Made by a program: the position numbers and the translations under genes. The notes under the pieces are model-generated. The model was given only the letters and a program-made list of their open reading frames with translations. It was not told where the DNA came from and made no database searches. Shown piece by piece: positions 7,719 through 16,351 of a stretch of 64,000 bases of DNA; position 1 is the stretch's first letter, and each line of letters opens with the position of its first letter. Source of the DNA: Lentisphaera profundi (GTDB lineage: Bacteria; Verrucomicrobiota; Lentisphaeria; Lentisphaerales; Lentisphaeraceae); assembly GCF_028728065.1 (NCBI RefSeq), contig NZ_CP117812.1, positions 434,001-498,000 on the forward strand, in the 5' to 3' direction.

Positions 7719-7877
7719 CTAGCTAGCTAAGCCAATTCCACGATCTTTAGGATCAGTACTGTCCGTTTTATTAGGTTTAAACCATGTTTCTACATGTCCT
7801 GGTACCGCTCCGCCTAAGGTGCCTGATCGGGTGTTCACAGTTGTAAGTTTGGGAGGTGTCCAAATTGATTTTTTCAT
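7719..7877 (-). CDS. Putative lasso-peptide precursor 2 (52 aa)
   Basis: The minus-strand ATG at 7877 opens 52 codons ending in TAG, with AAAGG 8 nt upstream. The leader has IWTPPKL and ends SGTL, placing Thr20 at -2. The core (22-52) starts GGAVPGHVE, so Gly1 and Glu9 are at ring distance, followed by TWFKPNK with bulky Trp/Phe that could act as plugs, then a charged tail ending GIGLAS. Thr20, Gly22-Gly23, Glu30 and the C-terminal Ser are at the same positions as in precursor 1, although the rest is unlike it. The product would be a 31-residue core, long for a lasso peptide, so trimming is possible. It lies between relics of YkgJ-type genes, downstream of the exporter. Confidence 0.76.
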   Translation of the reverse strand: MKKSIWTPPKLTTVNTRSGTLGGAVPGHVETWFKPNKTDSTDPKDRGIGLAS

Positions 7878-7954
7878 TTAAAACCTTTCGAGTTTGAGCG
7901 TTTTTTTGTATTATTACGATGATAGCGTGGTATGTTTGATAAATTTATCATCAT

Positions 7955-8269
7955 TCAAAGTTGCCCGAGAATGCTATTCACAAGAGTTAGCTCTGATGAA
8001 TGAGGTGCCGTAGCAGCGAAGCCACTTCTATTACAGCGCTCTTGCTCTAGGTTACGTTCGATATATTTATTTTCTTTGGGAAGGTATGAAATGAATTTTA
8101 GTTCTTGGCCGTATTGACACATGGCTATTTGATGAACTAAAAAATTGATATTATCTCTTAAATCTTGAAAAGCTTGAGTCAATTTCTCGATGTTCGGCGT
8201 CAATATTGTATCCGTTAGCACGTCAGGCTGGGCTATGGTTTCAATATGAAGTTTTGTCAGTCTAGTCAT
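7955..8269 (-). pseudogene. Decayed PqqD/YkgJ-like reading frame upstream of precursor 2
   Basis: A 104-codon frame with no clear family over its first 75 residues. Near the end it reads EQERCNRSGF, like EQELCKNCGF of the intact YkgJ. One frame over, the DNA continues C-Y-G-T-S-F-I-R-A-N-S-C-E then a stop, like CCDGTLFTRAVS. This indicates a frameshift within an old YkgJ copy. The segment VLTDTILTPNIE loosely resembles KLTTDTILARNPE of the PqqD-like gene, and the upstream sequence after CATGTTTTT is also similar. I read it as remnants of a second PqqD-YkgJ unit preceding precursor 2. A short functional protein cannot be excluded. Confidence 0.5.
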
Positions 8270-8308
8270 GTTTTTAATCTAAATTTTATGTTTGATTTAG
8301 GTCGAGAC

Positions 8309-10132
8309 TCATTCTGAATTGAGTAAGGATGAATAAGGACCGCTTGCCTTAATTAATTCTTGGTGGGAGCCGGATTCGACTATTTTTCCTTGGTCGAGGA
8401 CGAAGATTTGATCGGCGTCTTTGATGGTGCTGAGATTGTGGGCAATGATGAGGGTGATGATATCTTTTTTATTTTCGAAAACGGCTTTTTGGATGAGGCA
8501 CTCATTGATGGCGTCCAAATGGCTTGTCGCTTCATCTAAGATAATGAGGTCAGCATTGGCCGCAAAAGCACGAGCAAGGCAGAGGCGTTGTTTTTGGCCG
8601 CCAGAGAGTTTGATGCCATTTTCCCCCACATAAGAATCGAGACCCAGCTCGAGGCTTTGAATGAAATCAAAAATTTGAGCCCGTTTACAGAGCTTGAGCA
8701 ATTGTTCGTCATTCAGGTTTGCATCAGCATAACGGATGTTATCGCGAATTGTGCCATCGAAGACGAAGCTATTCTGATGAACAATGGCGAGATGATTGAT
8801 GTAATCATCTTTGTTGAGTTCTTGGATGTCGCTATTATTGACGAGAATTTGTCCTGAAGAGGGCTGTTGGAAGCCACAGATGAGATCGGCGAGAGTACTT
8901 TTCCCCGAGCCACTAGAACCCACAAGAGCGTAAGTCTTTCCTCTTTCCATAGAGAAAGAAATATGGCTGAGTGTGGGAGTGTCTTTGATGTATTCAAAGG
9001 ATAAATCCTTGATTGCGACCGTTTCGATTTTTGAATTCAACGTGGCTTTGTTTGAGTCGGGAGGATTATCAAGATCTTCTTCTAAAATGAGGTGATAGCG
9101 CTCAAGGCAGGTGAGACCCGACTGAGTCGCACTAATAGAAGAAAGGATATTAAAGATAGGACTCATCAGCTGAGCGGCAAAAAATTGTACCACGACTAAT
9201 TCACCTAGGCTCATTTTTCCACGAATGATCATAATGGCGCCACCCGCGAGGATGAGTGAAGCAGCAATGGCGTGCATAAAGGACCAGAGGCTATGAATTC
9301 CTTGGATTTGCAGGTTTGATTTGATCTTGGTGTTATTAAGGTCGCGATGACGCTGGCTGTGATTCTCAATTTCTTGTTCTTCTTTAGCATGGGAACGGAC
9401 TGTGCGAATACCTTGGAAGATCTCGCTGAGGAAGCCATGGATGACCGCTTGCTTCTCGTGCATTTCTTGGTAGAGGGGGCGAGTTTTTCGGGTGAGGTAC
9501 ATGCAGAGCACTGTCAAAACGCCAAGAATGAGGATCATGCCAAGTGAAATCATGGGGCTCAAATAAAAACAATATGCGAGAATGATAAAAAGTCTTAGTA
9601 GTGCATTAGCGGGGGTGAGGATGATTTGATTCGCTAAAGAAGTGATTTGGCTGATATCATTGGTGAAGCGTGAGATCAGTTCACCCGATTTGGTTTTGTT
9701 GAAAAAATTGAGGGGCAAGTGAAGCACGTGGCGATAGAGCTTGTCTTGTAAGCTATGGTTAAAGGAAGTTCGAAAGCGAAGTTGGATATGCTTTTGAATA
9801 ATGCCGAGAACTTCACTCAAAGTATAAGCAGCGAAAAGCGCGGCGGCCCAGAGCAGGATCGCATTTTCGCATTCTTGTGCGGGAAGCGCATTTTCACCCG
9901 TGAGGTATTGATCGACAATTTTCCCGCTGATTAATGCGGGGATAAGGCCGAGGGCATTGGCAATTATCGAGAGCAGTAGTGAGCCGCTCATTATCTTTTT
10001 GTAGGGAGCTATCTGCTCAAAGAAAGCTTTCATTTGATTGAGGAAGCTTTTGCTAAAGAAAAATTCTAGTCGTTTACGCATCGTGGGGCTCATGGGTGAA
10101 GCTATTGATAACGGTGTATTGTTCGATGCCAT
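8309..10132 (-). CDS. ABC transporter, fused membrane and ATPase domains (lasso exporter, D protein)
   Basis: The 607-residue protein is a half-size exporter. The N-terminal membrane domain has about six helices (residues 45-330), with the coupling motif LPLNFFNKTKSGELISRF. The ATPase domain begins near 365: Walker A GSSGSGKST, signature LSGGQKQRL, Walker B ADLIILDEAT, D-loop SHLD and the switch His in IAHNLS. It is a lipid A/MsbA-type exporter, the usual partner for lasso peptides (McjD-like), giving export and self-immunity. The first ATG at 10132 overlaps the B2 gene by 59 nt. An internal ATG at 10081 overlaps by only 8 nt and is an equally good start. No peptidase C39 domain is present. 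Confidence 0.9.
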   Translation of the reverse strand: MASNNTPLSIASPMSPTMRKRLEFFFSKSFLNQMKAFFEQIAPYKKIMSGSLLLSIIANALGLIPALISGKIVDQYLTGENALPAQECENAILLWAAALFAAYTLSEVLGIIQKHIQLRFRTSFNHSLQDKLYRHVLHLPLNFFNKTKSGELISRFTNDISQITSLANQIILTPANALLRLFIILAYCFYLSPMISLGMILILGVLTVLCMYLTRKTRPLYQEMHEKQAVIHGFLSEIFQGIRTVRSHAKEEQEIENHSQRHRDLNNTKIKSNLQIQGIHSLWSFMHAIAASLILAGGAIMIIRGKMSLGELVVVQFFAAQLMSPIFNILSSISATQSGLTCLERYHLILEEDLDNPPDSNKATLNSKIETVAIKDLSFEYIKDTPTLSHISFSMERGKTYALVGSSGSGKSTLADLICGFQQPSSGQILVNNSDIQELNKDDYINHLAIVHQNSFVFDGTIRDNIRYADANLNDEQLLKLCKRAQIFDFIQSLELGLDSYVGENGIKLSGGQKQRLCLARAFAANADLIILDEATSHLDAINECLIQKAVFENKKDIITLIIAHNLSTIKDADQIFVLDQGKIVESGSHQELIKASGPYSSLLNSE

Positions 10133-10523
10133 TATCGCCAGTGACGATGTATTGATGATGACGCAACCAGGCGTGAGCTTTCATTTCTCCCTTTTCTTTG
10201 AGTAGGCCAAGATAAAGGGTGGAAGAAAGATTTTTTTTATTGAGAATCCTGTGGCCGGCAATGGCCTGTGGGAAACACACACATTTCCAGGGGAGAAGTT
10301 CAGCAATGCGAAAGATGAGTCGCTTGGTCATTTTGATTTCAGGACTTATTTCTCGGCTTGCTTTCGAAGACTCGGATTCTTTCTCGCCGAATTTTCCCGC
10401 AAGAGTTTTAAATTCTTGACTTTTTAACTGCATGCAAGCCAGGCAAAGTTCCAAAAAAACTTCTAGTGCTAAAAGTTTAATTTTCATGGGGAGTTTGATG
10501 AAGGTGAGAAGGCTTCTGAGCAT
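10074..10523 (-). CDS. Lasso-peptide leader protease (B2, transglutaminase-like)
   Basis: The 149-residue protein matches the PF13471 lasso B2 family: hydrophobic N-terminal part, WKCVCFPQAIAGHRIL with the likely nucleophile Cys83, STLYLGLLKEKGEMKAHAWL with catalytic His117 in AHAW, and an acidic residue near 130 (VTGD). It should cleave the leader two residues after the conserved Thr once the PqqD-like B1 presents the peptide. It is the first gene of the leftward operon B2-exporter. The separate B1 and B2 proteins are typical of Gram-positive and some other lasso clusters, in contrast to the fused McjB. The upstream gap to hisS should carry its promoter. Confidence 0.86.
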   Translation of the reverse strand: MLRSLLTFIKLPMKIKLLALEVFLELCLACMQLKSQEFKTLAGKFGEKESESSKASREISPEIKMTKRLIFRIAELLPWKCVCFPQAIAGHRILNKKNLSSTLYLGLLKEKGEMKAHAWLRHHQYIVTGDNGIEQYTVINSFTHEPHDA

Positions 10524-10626
10524 GCTTGGTTTCGAATTAGTTTAATTAGATTTTATTGTAAACCGAGGAGGACTAAAAATCAATAGTTCCCGAGAGAGAC
10601 TGTGAGTGGATTTTGATGCTCAGCAG

Positions 10627-10671
10627 TGTATAATGCGCGGATTTTAAATAATTTGACTAAGGGGCCGAACA
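10627..10671 (+). promoter_or_regulatory. Probable hisS promoter -10 and ribosome binding site
   Basis: A perfect TATAAT occurs at 10629-10634, about 38 nt before the hisS ATG; no convincing -35 hexamer is seen at the right distance. AAGGGG lies 8 nt upstream of the start codon. Confidence 0.45.
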
Positions 10672-11979
10672 ATGGCAGATGTATTAGCAAAAATGACGAG
10701 TGGTTTCCCCGAGTGGTTGCCCGCAGCAAAGAGACAAGAAAAACGTATTCTCGATATTGTAGCAAAAGTTTATGAGAGTTATGGATTTACTCCAATAGAA
10801 ACGGCCGCAGTGGAAAAAGTCAAGAATTTGGCCACGACTGGTGATGTCAGTAAAGAGATTTTTGGTATTCACCGCTTAGCGGGTGAAGGCCAGGATATTA
10901 AAGCTGAATTTGGTTTGCACTTTGATCTGACTTTACCTATGGCGCGCTATACAGCCGATAACTTTGCGAAGCTCCAGTTTCCTTTTAAGCGTTACCAGAT
11001 TCAAAAAGTATGGCGTGGTGAACGTCCACAAAAGGGGCGTTACCGCGAATTCTACCAGGCGGATATTGATATCATTGGTGATGGGATATTGCCTTTGCAT
11101 TACGAAGCTGAAGTCGTGCAGGTGATTTACGATATTTTTAGCCAAATCAATATTGGTGACTTCACCATTAAAATCAATAATCGCAAACTCCTCGAGGGAC
11201 TCTATCGTCAGCAAGGCGTAGACGACATGAATGCGACTTTGATTATCGTTGACAAAATTGATAAGATTGGCAAGGACGAAGTTGTGCGCCTCTTGATTGA
11301 AAGTGGCCTCAGTGAAGCTCAGGCAGTCTTTTGTGCGGAACTCGCAGGAAAGAAATTCTCGATTTCACAAGCTTTGGAATTTATTAAAGATTTAGATACC
11401 AGTGACGAACTTTTAGCCGCAGCGCAAAATGAGTTAGAAACAATTTTTAGTAATCTCAGTCACTTGCCTGATGGTGCGGTGATTTTTGATTTATCGATTG
11501 CTCGCGGTTTGGATTATTACACCGGTTCAGTTTACGAATGTGTGATTGATGGCTTAGAGAGTTACGGAAGTGTTTGTTCTGGTGGTCGTTATGATAATTT
11601 AGCTGAGAAATTCTCTAAGAAAACCTTGCCTGGTGTGGGTCTTTCTATTGGCATTAGTCGTTTACTCTATGTTCTTTTTGAGACGGAACGCTTGACGGCC
11701 TTGGCGCCAACGCCAGTGCAAACTTATGTGGTGCTCTTTGATGAGAGTCAGCGTCCGAAAGCAAATGCGATGGCCGCAGAAATGCGCGCAGCGGGTATTA
11801 ATGTGGAAGTAGCTCCCTCAGTGAAAAAATTTGGGAAGCAGATTCAATTTGCGGAAAAGCGCGGTGCACAATTCATCGTTATTCCGGAAGAAGATCGTAC
11901 GGATCAAATGAAAAATTTACTTACCGGTGACCAAGAAGATTTCTCAATTGAGAAAATGGGAACTTTTTTAAACGCTTAA
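10672..11979 (+). CDS. hisS: Histidyl-tRNA synthetase
   Basis: The 435-residue class II synthetase attaches histidine to tRNA-His in the cytoplasm. Visible features are the N-terminal PEWLPAAKRQEKRILDI, the motif 2 region KRYQIQKVWRGERPQ then YREFYQADIDIIG, the histidine-binding ARGLDYYTGSVYE, GSVCSGGRYDNL, motif 3 (LPGVGLSIGISRLL) and a C-terminal anticodon-binding domain from about 345. The ATG has a good ribosome binding site. It is monocistronic and divergent from the lasso B2 gene. Confidence 0.95.
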   Translation: MADVLAKMTSGFPEWLPAAKRQEKRILDIVAKVYESYGFTPIETAAVEKVKNLATTGDVSKEIFGIHRLAGEGQDIKAEFGLHFDLTLPMARYTADNFAKLQFPFKRYQIQKVWRGERPQKGRYREFYQADIDIIGDGILPLHYEAEVVQVIYDIFSQINIGDFTIKINNRKLLEGLYRQQGVDDMNATLIIVDKIDKIGKDEVVRLLIESGLSEAQAVFCAELAGKKFSISQALEFIKDLDTSDELLAAAQNELETIFSNLSHLPDGAVIFDLSIARGLDYYTGSVYECVIDGLESYGSVCSGGRYDNLAEKFSKKTLPGVGLSIGISRLLYVLFETERLTALAPTPVQTYVVLFDESQRPKANAMAAEMRAAGINVEVAPSVKKFGKQIQFAEKRGAQFIVIPEEDRTDQMKNLLTGDQEDFSIEKMGTFLNA

Positions 11980-12128
11980 GATCAAGACTTTGTGTTATTT
12001 TATTTTGTTAAGTAATGACTTAGTACAAAGTTATAAGATGTTTAAAAAATGGGTGTTTTAGTTTTAATTTATAAAACATCCACTATAGTCACGCGATTTT
12101 TTAACCTATGGATCTTTGTGTATAAATT

Positions 12129-12356
12129 ATGGATGCTTTAATAAATATAGTGATAGCAGCAGTCGTTTTCGGCGGCCTCTTTTTCGGTGTGGGACTCAAA
12201 TTTCTCGCTAAAAAAGATGATGAAGTCAAGGGTAGTTGCGCATCTCGCAATCAATTTTTGAATGAAGGTGGTTGTTCTATATGTGGGAAAGAGGATCCTT
12301 CCGGATGTGATGGAAGTCCTTTAGATGAAGCAAAAAAAAGCGAAGAAACAAGTTAA
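12129..12356 (+). CDS. nqrM: Na+-NQR maturation protein NqrM (DUF539)
   Basis: The 75-residue protein has one N-terminal membrane helix (INIVIAAVVFGGLFFGVGL) and a Cys-rich C-terminal part (KGSCAS, GGCSICGKEDPSGCD). This is the NqrM layout; the conserved Cys residues are thought to deliver iron to the NqrD/E intramembrane site. It is normally found at the end of nqr operons; here it precedes nqrA by 79 nt, separated by a hairpin. Confidence 0.8.
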   Translation: MDALINIVIAAVVFGGLFFGVGLKFLAKKDDEVKGSCASRNQFLNEGGCSICGKEDPSGCDGSPLDEAKKSEETS

Positions 12357-12374
12357 ATACATTTTTTTTAAATC

Positions 12375-12398
12375 GAGCTGTTAAATAAATAACAGCTC
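12375..12398 (+). terminator. Hairpin between nqrM and nqrA
   Basis: GAGCTGTTA pairs perfectly with TAACAGCTC across a 6-nt loop. The following ATTATTTTCG is only partly T-rich, so this is a weak terminator or a processing/attenuation site. Confidence 0.5.
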
Positions 12399-12435
12399 AT
12401 TATTTTCGAAAACAAGCAAGGAAAACAAACAAGCC

Positions 12436-13797
12436 ATGAGCAGTTACAAACTCAAAAAAGGCTATGACCTGAGAATCAAAGGAGAAGCGGAAGCGACTCT
12501 CGAGACTCTACCTCGACCGACCCAAGTGGCGCTCGATGGTCGTGAATTTCACGGTCTACGCCCGAAGATGATGGTTAAAGCAGGAGACAAGGTCAAAGCC
12601 GGATCCCCGCTTTTTTTGCAGAAAGGGACTGAGAATTTTTATTTCACAAGCCCTGTCAGCGGAACAGTAAAAGAAGTTCAGCGTGGAGCACGTCGTGTCC
12701 TACAAGAAGTTATTGTAGAAGCAGACGAGAAAGATGAGTTTGAAGAATTTCAAACTATCAGTTCAGGTGACTTACTTAACACCAGCCGTGAAGTTATTCT
12801 CGAACAAATCCTCAAATCGGGTTTATTCGCACAGATTCTAGCTCGTCCATTTGCGATTATCGCAGATCCGGCAGTTGAACCACGCGATATTTTCGTATCA
12901 GCATTCTTAACTGCACCTCTAGCACCAGAGATCAACCTTATCTTGGAAGGCAACGAAGCTGCATTCCAAGCAGGTATCAACGCTCTTTCAAAATTGACTT
13001 CAGGTTCAGTGAACCTCGGTATTGAAGGCGGTCGTGCAGATCTCTCAGAAGCACTTAAGAATCCAGCTAATGCGAAAGTGAACCAATTTAATGGTGCTCA
13101 CCCAGCGGGTAACGTCGGTATTCAGATTCACCACGTTGCACCAATCAATAAAGATGAAGTGCTTTGGACTTTGAGTTCTCAAGCCGTTATCAGCATTGGT
13201 AATCTTTTCCTTCAAGGTAAAGTCGTTTCAGAGAAAGTGATTGCCTTAACGGGTGAATCAATTGATCAGCGCAAGCACGTAAAAGTCATTACGGGCGCAG
13301 CCATTGCTGAAGTTGCCAAAGGTCGCGTTAAAGCTGATGCTGATTTACGTTATATCTCTGGTGATGTTCTTTCTGGACGCACTGTTACAGGTGGTTTTTT
13401 AGGTACTACGGCATCACAAGTTACTGTGATTCCTGAGATCGAAAAAATGGAATTTATGGGCTGGGCTCTCCCAGGTGGCGAGAAAGAATCTTTCTCTAGA
13501 ACTTTCCCATCTTTTCTCTCACCGAATAAAAAATATTCTCATAACACAGGTTACCACGGTGGCGTTCGTGCCTTCGTGCAAACAGGTGCTTACGAATCTG
13601 TAGTTCCAATGGATATCTACCCAGTGCACTTAATTAAGTGTATTATGGCAGGTGACTTGGAAGCGATGGAAGGCTTAGGCATACTTGAAGTAGCTCCAGA
13701 AGACTTTGCTCTCTGTGACTTTATCTGTGTATCTAAAATCGAAGTGCAAGATTTACTCCGTAAGGGTCTTGATTTCTTCCGCAAAGAAGGGTGCTAA
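12436..13797 (+). CDS. nqrA: Na+-translocating NADH:quinone reductase subunit A
   Basis: The 453-residue peripheral subunit matches NqrA: LKKGYDLRIKGEAE at the start, the biotinyl-lipoyl-like segment GREFHGLRPKMMVKAGDKVK then FTSPVSGTVKEVQRGARR, and the central FNGAHPAGNVGIQIHHVAPI motif. The C-terminal part (PMDIYPVHLIKCIMAGDLEA) is the SLBB-like region. NqrA binds quinone with NqrB at the cytoplasmic face. First gene of the nqrABCDEF operon. Confidence 0.95.
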   Translation: MSSYKLKKGYDLRIKGEAEATLETLPRPTQVALDGREFHGLRPKMMVKAGDKVKAGSPLFLQKGTENFYFTSPVSGTVKEVQRGARRVLQEVIVEADEKDEFEEFQTISSGDLLNTSREVILEQILKSGLFAQILARPFAIIADPAVEPRDIFVSAFLTAPLAPEINLILEGNEAAFQAGINALSKLTSGSVNLGIEGGRADLSEALKNPANAKVNQFNGAHPAGNVGIQIHHVAPINKDEVLWTLSSQAVISIGNLFLQGKVVSEKVIALTGESIDQRKHVKVITGAAIAEVAKGRVKADADLRYISGDVLSGRTVTGGFLGTTASQVTVIPEIEKMEFMGWALPGGEKESFSRTFPSFLSPNKKYSHNTGYHGGVRAFVQTGAYESVVPMDIYPVHLIKCIMAGDLEAMEGLGILEVAPEDFALCDFICVSKIEVQDLLRKGLDFFRKEGC

Positions 13798-13799
13798 TT

Positions 13800-14972
13800 G
13801 TGAAATTCGTTGAAGATCAAATTCACAAGGTACGTCCGCTATTTGAAAAAGGCGGCAAGTTCGAAAAACTCTATTACCTTTTCGAAGCAGGTGAATCATT
13901 TCACCTCGTAACAGACAAACGTACTGATCGCGGTGCTCACGTTCGTGATAACATCGATTTAAAAAGAATGATGATTACTGTGGTTTTGGCCATGGTTCCC
14001 TGTATTCTTTTTGGTATTTATAATACTGGTTTCCAGCATTATACGGCATTACTTAATGATGGCCAAATAGACGCTTTACCAGGAATGGTAGATATGATTG
14101 TCTACGGCGCGATCATGGTAGTCCCAGTGATATTAACAGTGTATATAACTGGTGGTATTGTTGAAGGTATATTTGCGATAATTCGCAAGCACGAAATTAA
14201 TGAAGGTTTCCTGGTGACAGGTATTCTGATTGCCATGGTAGTTCCTGCAAGTATTCCACTTTGGCAGGTTTCACTTGCCACTATTTTCGGTGTATTCATC
14301 GGTAAAGAGTGTTTCGGTGGTACTGGCATGAATATTCTTAACCCTGCATTAACTGCACGTGCATTCCTCTTCTTTAACTTCCCTTCACAGATTTCTGGTG
14401 ATAAAGTATGGGTAAGTTTTGACAAAGCTCAAGAAGTTGTGGCTACAGCGACTCCAATGGGTGTTGCTGCTTCAGGTGAAGCGCTTCCAGAGGCTTACTC
14501 AACAATGAATATGTTCCTAGGTCTAATCCCAGGCTCAATTGGTGAAACCTCTGTTATCGCCTGTTTAATCGGTGCGATCATTTTACTCATCGCTGGTGTC
14601 GCTTCATGGAGAACCATGATCGGCATGCTCGTCGGTGGTTTCTTATTCGCATGGCTCATCAGCCTCGGCAACAACACCAATCCAAACGATCTCGCAGCAC
14701 TTGGCGCAGTTAAGCACCTTTGCATGGGTGGTTTCGCTTTCGGTCTTGTGTTTATGGCAACTGATCCGGTTTCATCTGCAAATACCAACGTAGGTAAATG
14801 GATCTATGGTTTTGGTGCAGGTGCAATGTCTATGCTTTTCCGTATTGTCAACCCAGCTTACCCTGAGGGTGTGATGCTCGCCATTCTACTGATGAATGTC
14901 TTTGCTCCGCTCATCGATCACTACGTGGTTAAGGCCAGCATTAAAAGGAGATTGAACCGTGCCAGAGTCTAA
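13800..14972 (+). CDS. nqrB: Na+-NQR subunit B (flavinylated membrane subunit)
   Basis: The 390-residue membrane protein has about ten helices and the NqrB hallmark FGGTGMNILNPALTARAFLFF. The GTG at 13800 is chosen over a GTG at 13791, because AGAAGG is well spaced for the former and the latter lies inside the nqrA end. NqrB carries a covalent FMN on Thr and riboflavin, and forms the Na+ channel. The flavinylation site, usually S-G-A-T-P after an Asp, reads VATATPMG here: Thr is kept but the Ser-Gly is not. The stop overlaps nqrC by 14 nt. Confidence 0.94.
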   Translation: MKFVEDQIHKVRPLFEKGGKFEKLYYLFEAGESFHLVTDKRTDRGAHVRDNIDLKRMMITVVLAMVPCILFGIYNTGFQHYTALLNDGQIDALPGMVDMIVYGAIMVVPVILTVYITGGIVEGIFAIIRKHEINEGFLVTGILIAMVVPASIPLWQVSLATIFGVFIGKECFGGTGMNILNPALTARAFLFFNFPSQISGDKVWVSFDKAQEVVATATPMGVAASGEALPEAYSTMNMFLGLIPGSIGETSVIACLIGAIILLIAGVASWRTMIGMLVGGFLFAWLISLGNNTNPNDLAALGAVKHLCMGGFAFGLVFMATDPVSSANTNVGKWIYGFGAGAMSMLFRIVNPAYPEGVMLAILLMNVFAPLIDHYVVKASIKRRLNRARV

Positions 14973-15714
14973 TGTAAAAACCATGACTTTCGCAACGATT
15001 GTTACAGTCGTGTGCGCAGTCATCCTCGGAGCAACTGCTACGGCACTTAAGCCTCAGCAAGAGCTTAATGCTAAAGTATTCAAACTTAAAAACATTGTTC
15101 AGGTTTTCGGCTTAACAGCTGAGACTAATAAAGATGTAGAAGCTTACTTTTCTGAAGTAGGTAAAGACGGCAAGTTCATTGTCCGTATTATCAAAGATTC
15201 AAAAGGCAATGTTGTCGACATGACTGAGCTTGAATACAAAGCTCTTGATCTCTACAAGCAAGAAAAGACTGCGGTAGAAAAACGCAGATATCCTTATTTC
15301 CTGATGTTTGAATCAGCAGCAGATAAAGCAGCTGATAAGCCCTCCGCAATCGTACTTCCTACGCAAGACTTCGGTCTTTGGTCAGTATGTTATGGTTACT
15401 TATCACTTGAGTCTGATGCGACTACAATCAAAGGAATTGTTTACTACGACCAAAAAGAAACTCCTGGTCTTGGTGCAGAGATTGAGCAAGAATTCTGGAA
15501 AGATTCCTTCATCGGCAAGAAAATTGTTGATGCTAAGGGTGAGCTTCTAGCTCCCAAAGCATCGAAAGAAGCTGCTCTAGCTAAAGATAGTCCTCATCAC
15601 TACATATCAGTTAGTGGTGCGACTTTCACAATGGACGGCATCGATAAAGGTCTTGTAGATACACTTAAGAACTATAAGAAAGTTATTGAACACTATCGTG
15701 GAGGTAACAAATAA
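14959..15714 (+). CDS. nqrC: Na+-NQR subunit C (covalent FMN)
   Basis: The 251-residue protein has one N-terminal membrane helix ([21 protein letters not shown]) and a periplasmic FMN-binding domain with [10 protein letters not shown] at about 167-176 and SGAT at 219-222, where Thr222 should be FMN-linked by ApbE. It passes electrons between the NqrD/E iron site and NqrB. Its stop overlaps the nqrD start by 1 nt. Confidence 0.94.
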   Translation: MPESNVKTMTFATIVTVVCAVILGATATALKPQQELNAKVFKLKNIVQVFGLTAETNKDVEAYFSEVGKDGKFIVRIIKDSKGNVVDMTELEYKALDLYKQEKTAVEKRRYPYFLMFESAADKAADKPSAIVLPTQDFGLWSVCYGYLSLESDATTIKGIVYYDQKETPGLGAEIEQEFWKDSFIGKKIVDAKGELLAPKASKEAALAKDSPHHYISVSGATFTMDGIDKGLVDTLKNYKKVIEHYRGGNK

Positions 15715-16349
15715 TGTCTGATACCATGAAAGCTTTTAAAGATCCTTTTGTCATTAATAACCCGATTGCGGTTCAAGTACTTGGTATTTGTTCAGCTCTA
15801 GCGGTTACGACACAGATCAAGCCCGCCTTTACAATGGCAATTGCTGTAACAGCAGTTATGGGCCTTTCTAATTTAACTGTTTCTCTTTTAAGAAAACAGA
15901 TTCCAAATAAGATTCGTATCATTATCGAATTAACGATTATTTCAACACTGGTAATTCTTGTTGACCAAATCTTAAAAGCCTATGCTTACGATATTTCTCG
16001 TCAGCTCTCCGTTTTTGTTGGTCTCATTATTACAAACTGTATCGTGATGGGTCGTGCAGAAGCTTATGCACTTCACAACCCACCAGTACCAGCACTAATG
16101 GATGGTATCGGTAATGGTCTCGGTTATGGTATAGTTCTTGTTATCGTTGCTTTCTTCCGTGAGCTATTCGGTGTGGGTAAACTTCTTGGTTACGACATTC
16201 TTACGACAAGTGAGAACAGTCTAATCACAGTAAGTGCTGACAGCTGGTATAAACACAATGGTCTGATGGTAGTTCCTACTGGTGCCTTTGTGATTATTTC
16301 CTTGATTGTTTGGATCCACCATAATTACACTAAAAAGTTCGAGGATTAA
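15714..16349 (+). CDS. nqrD: Na+-NQR subunit D
   Basis: The 211-residue membrane protein has six predicted helices and normal length. The conserved cysteine segment [17 protein letters not shown] matches the RnfA/NqrD half of the intramembrane iron-sulfur site shared with NqrE. It starts on an ATG overlapping the nqrC stop and is followed 2 nt later by nqrE. Confidence 0.94.
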   Translation: MSDTMKAFKDPFVINNPIAVQVLGICSALAVTTQIKPAFTMAIAVTAVMGLSNLTVSLLRKQIPNKIRIIIELTIISTLVILVDQILKAYAYDISRQLSVFVGLIITNCIVMGRAEAYALHNPPVPALMDGIGNGLGYGIVLVIVAFFRELFGVGKLLGYDILTTSENSLITVSADSWYKHNGLMVVPTGAFVIISLIVWIHHNYTKKFED

Positions 16350-16351
16350 TC

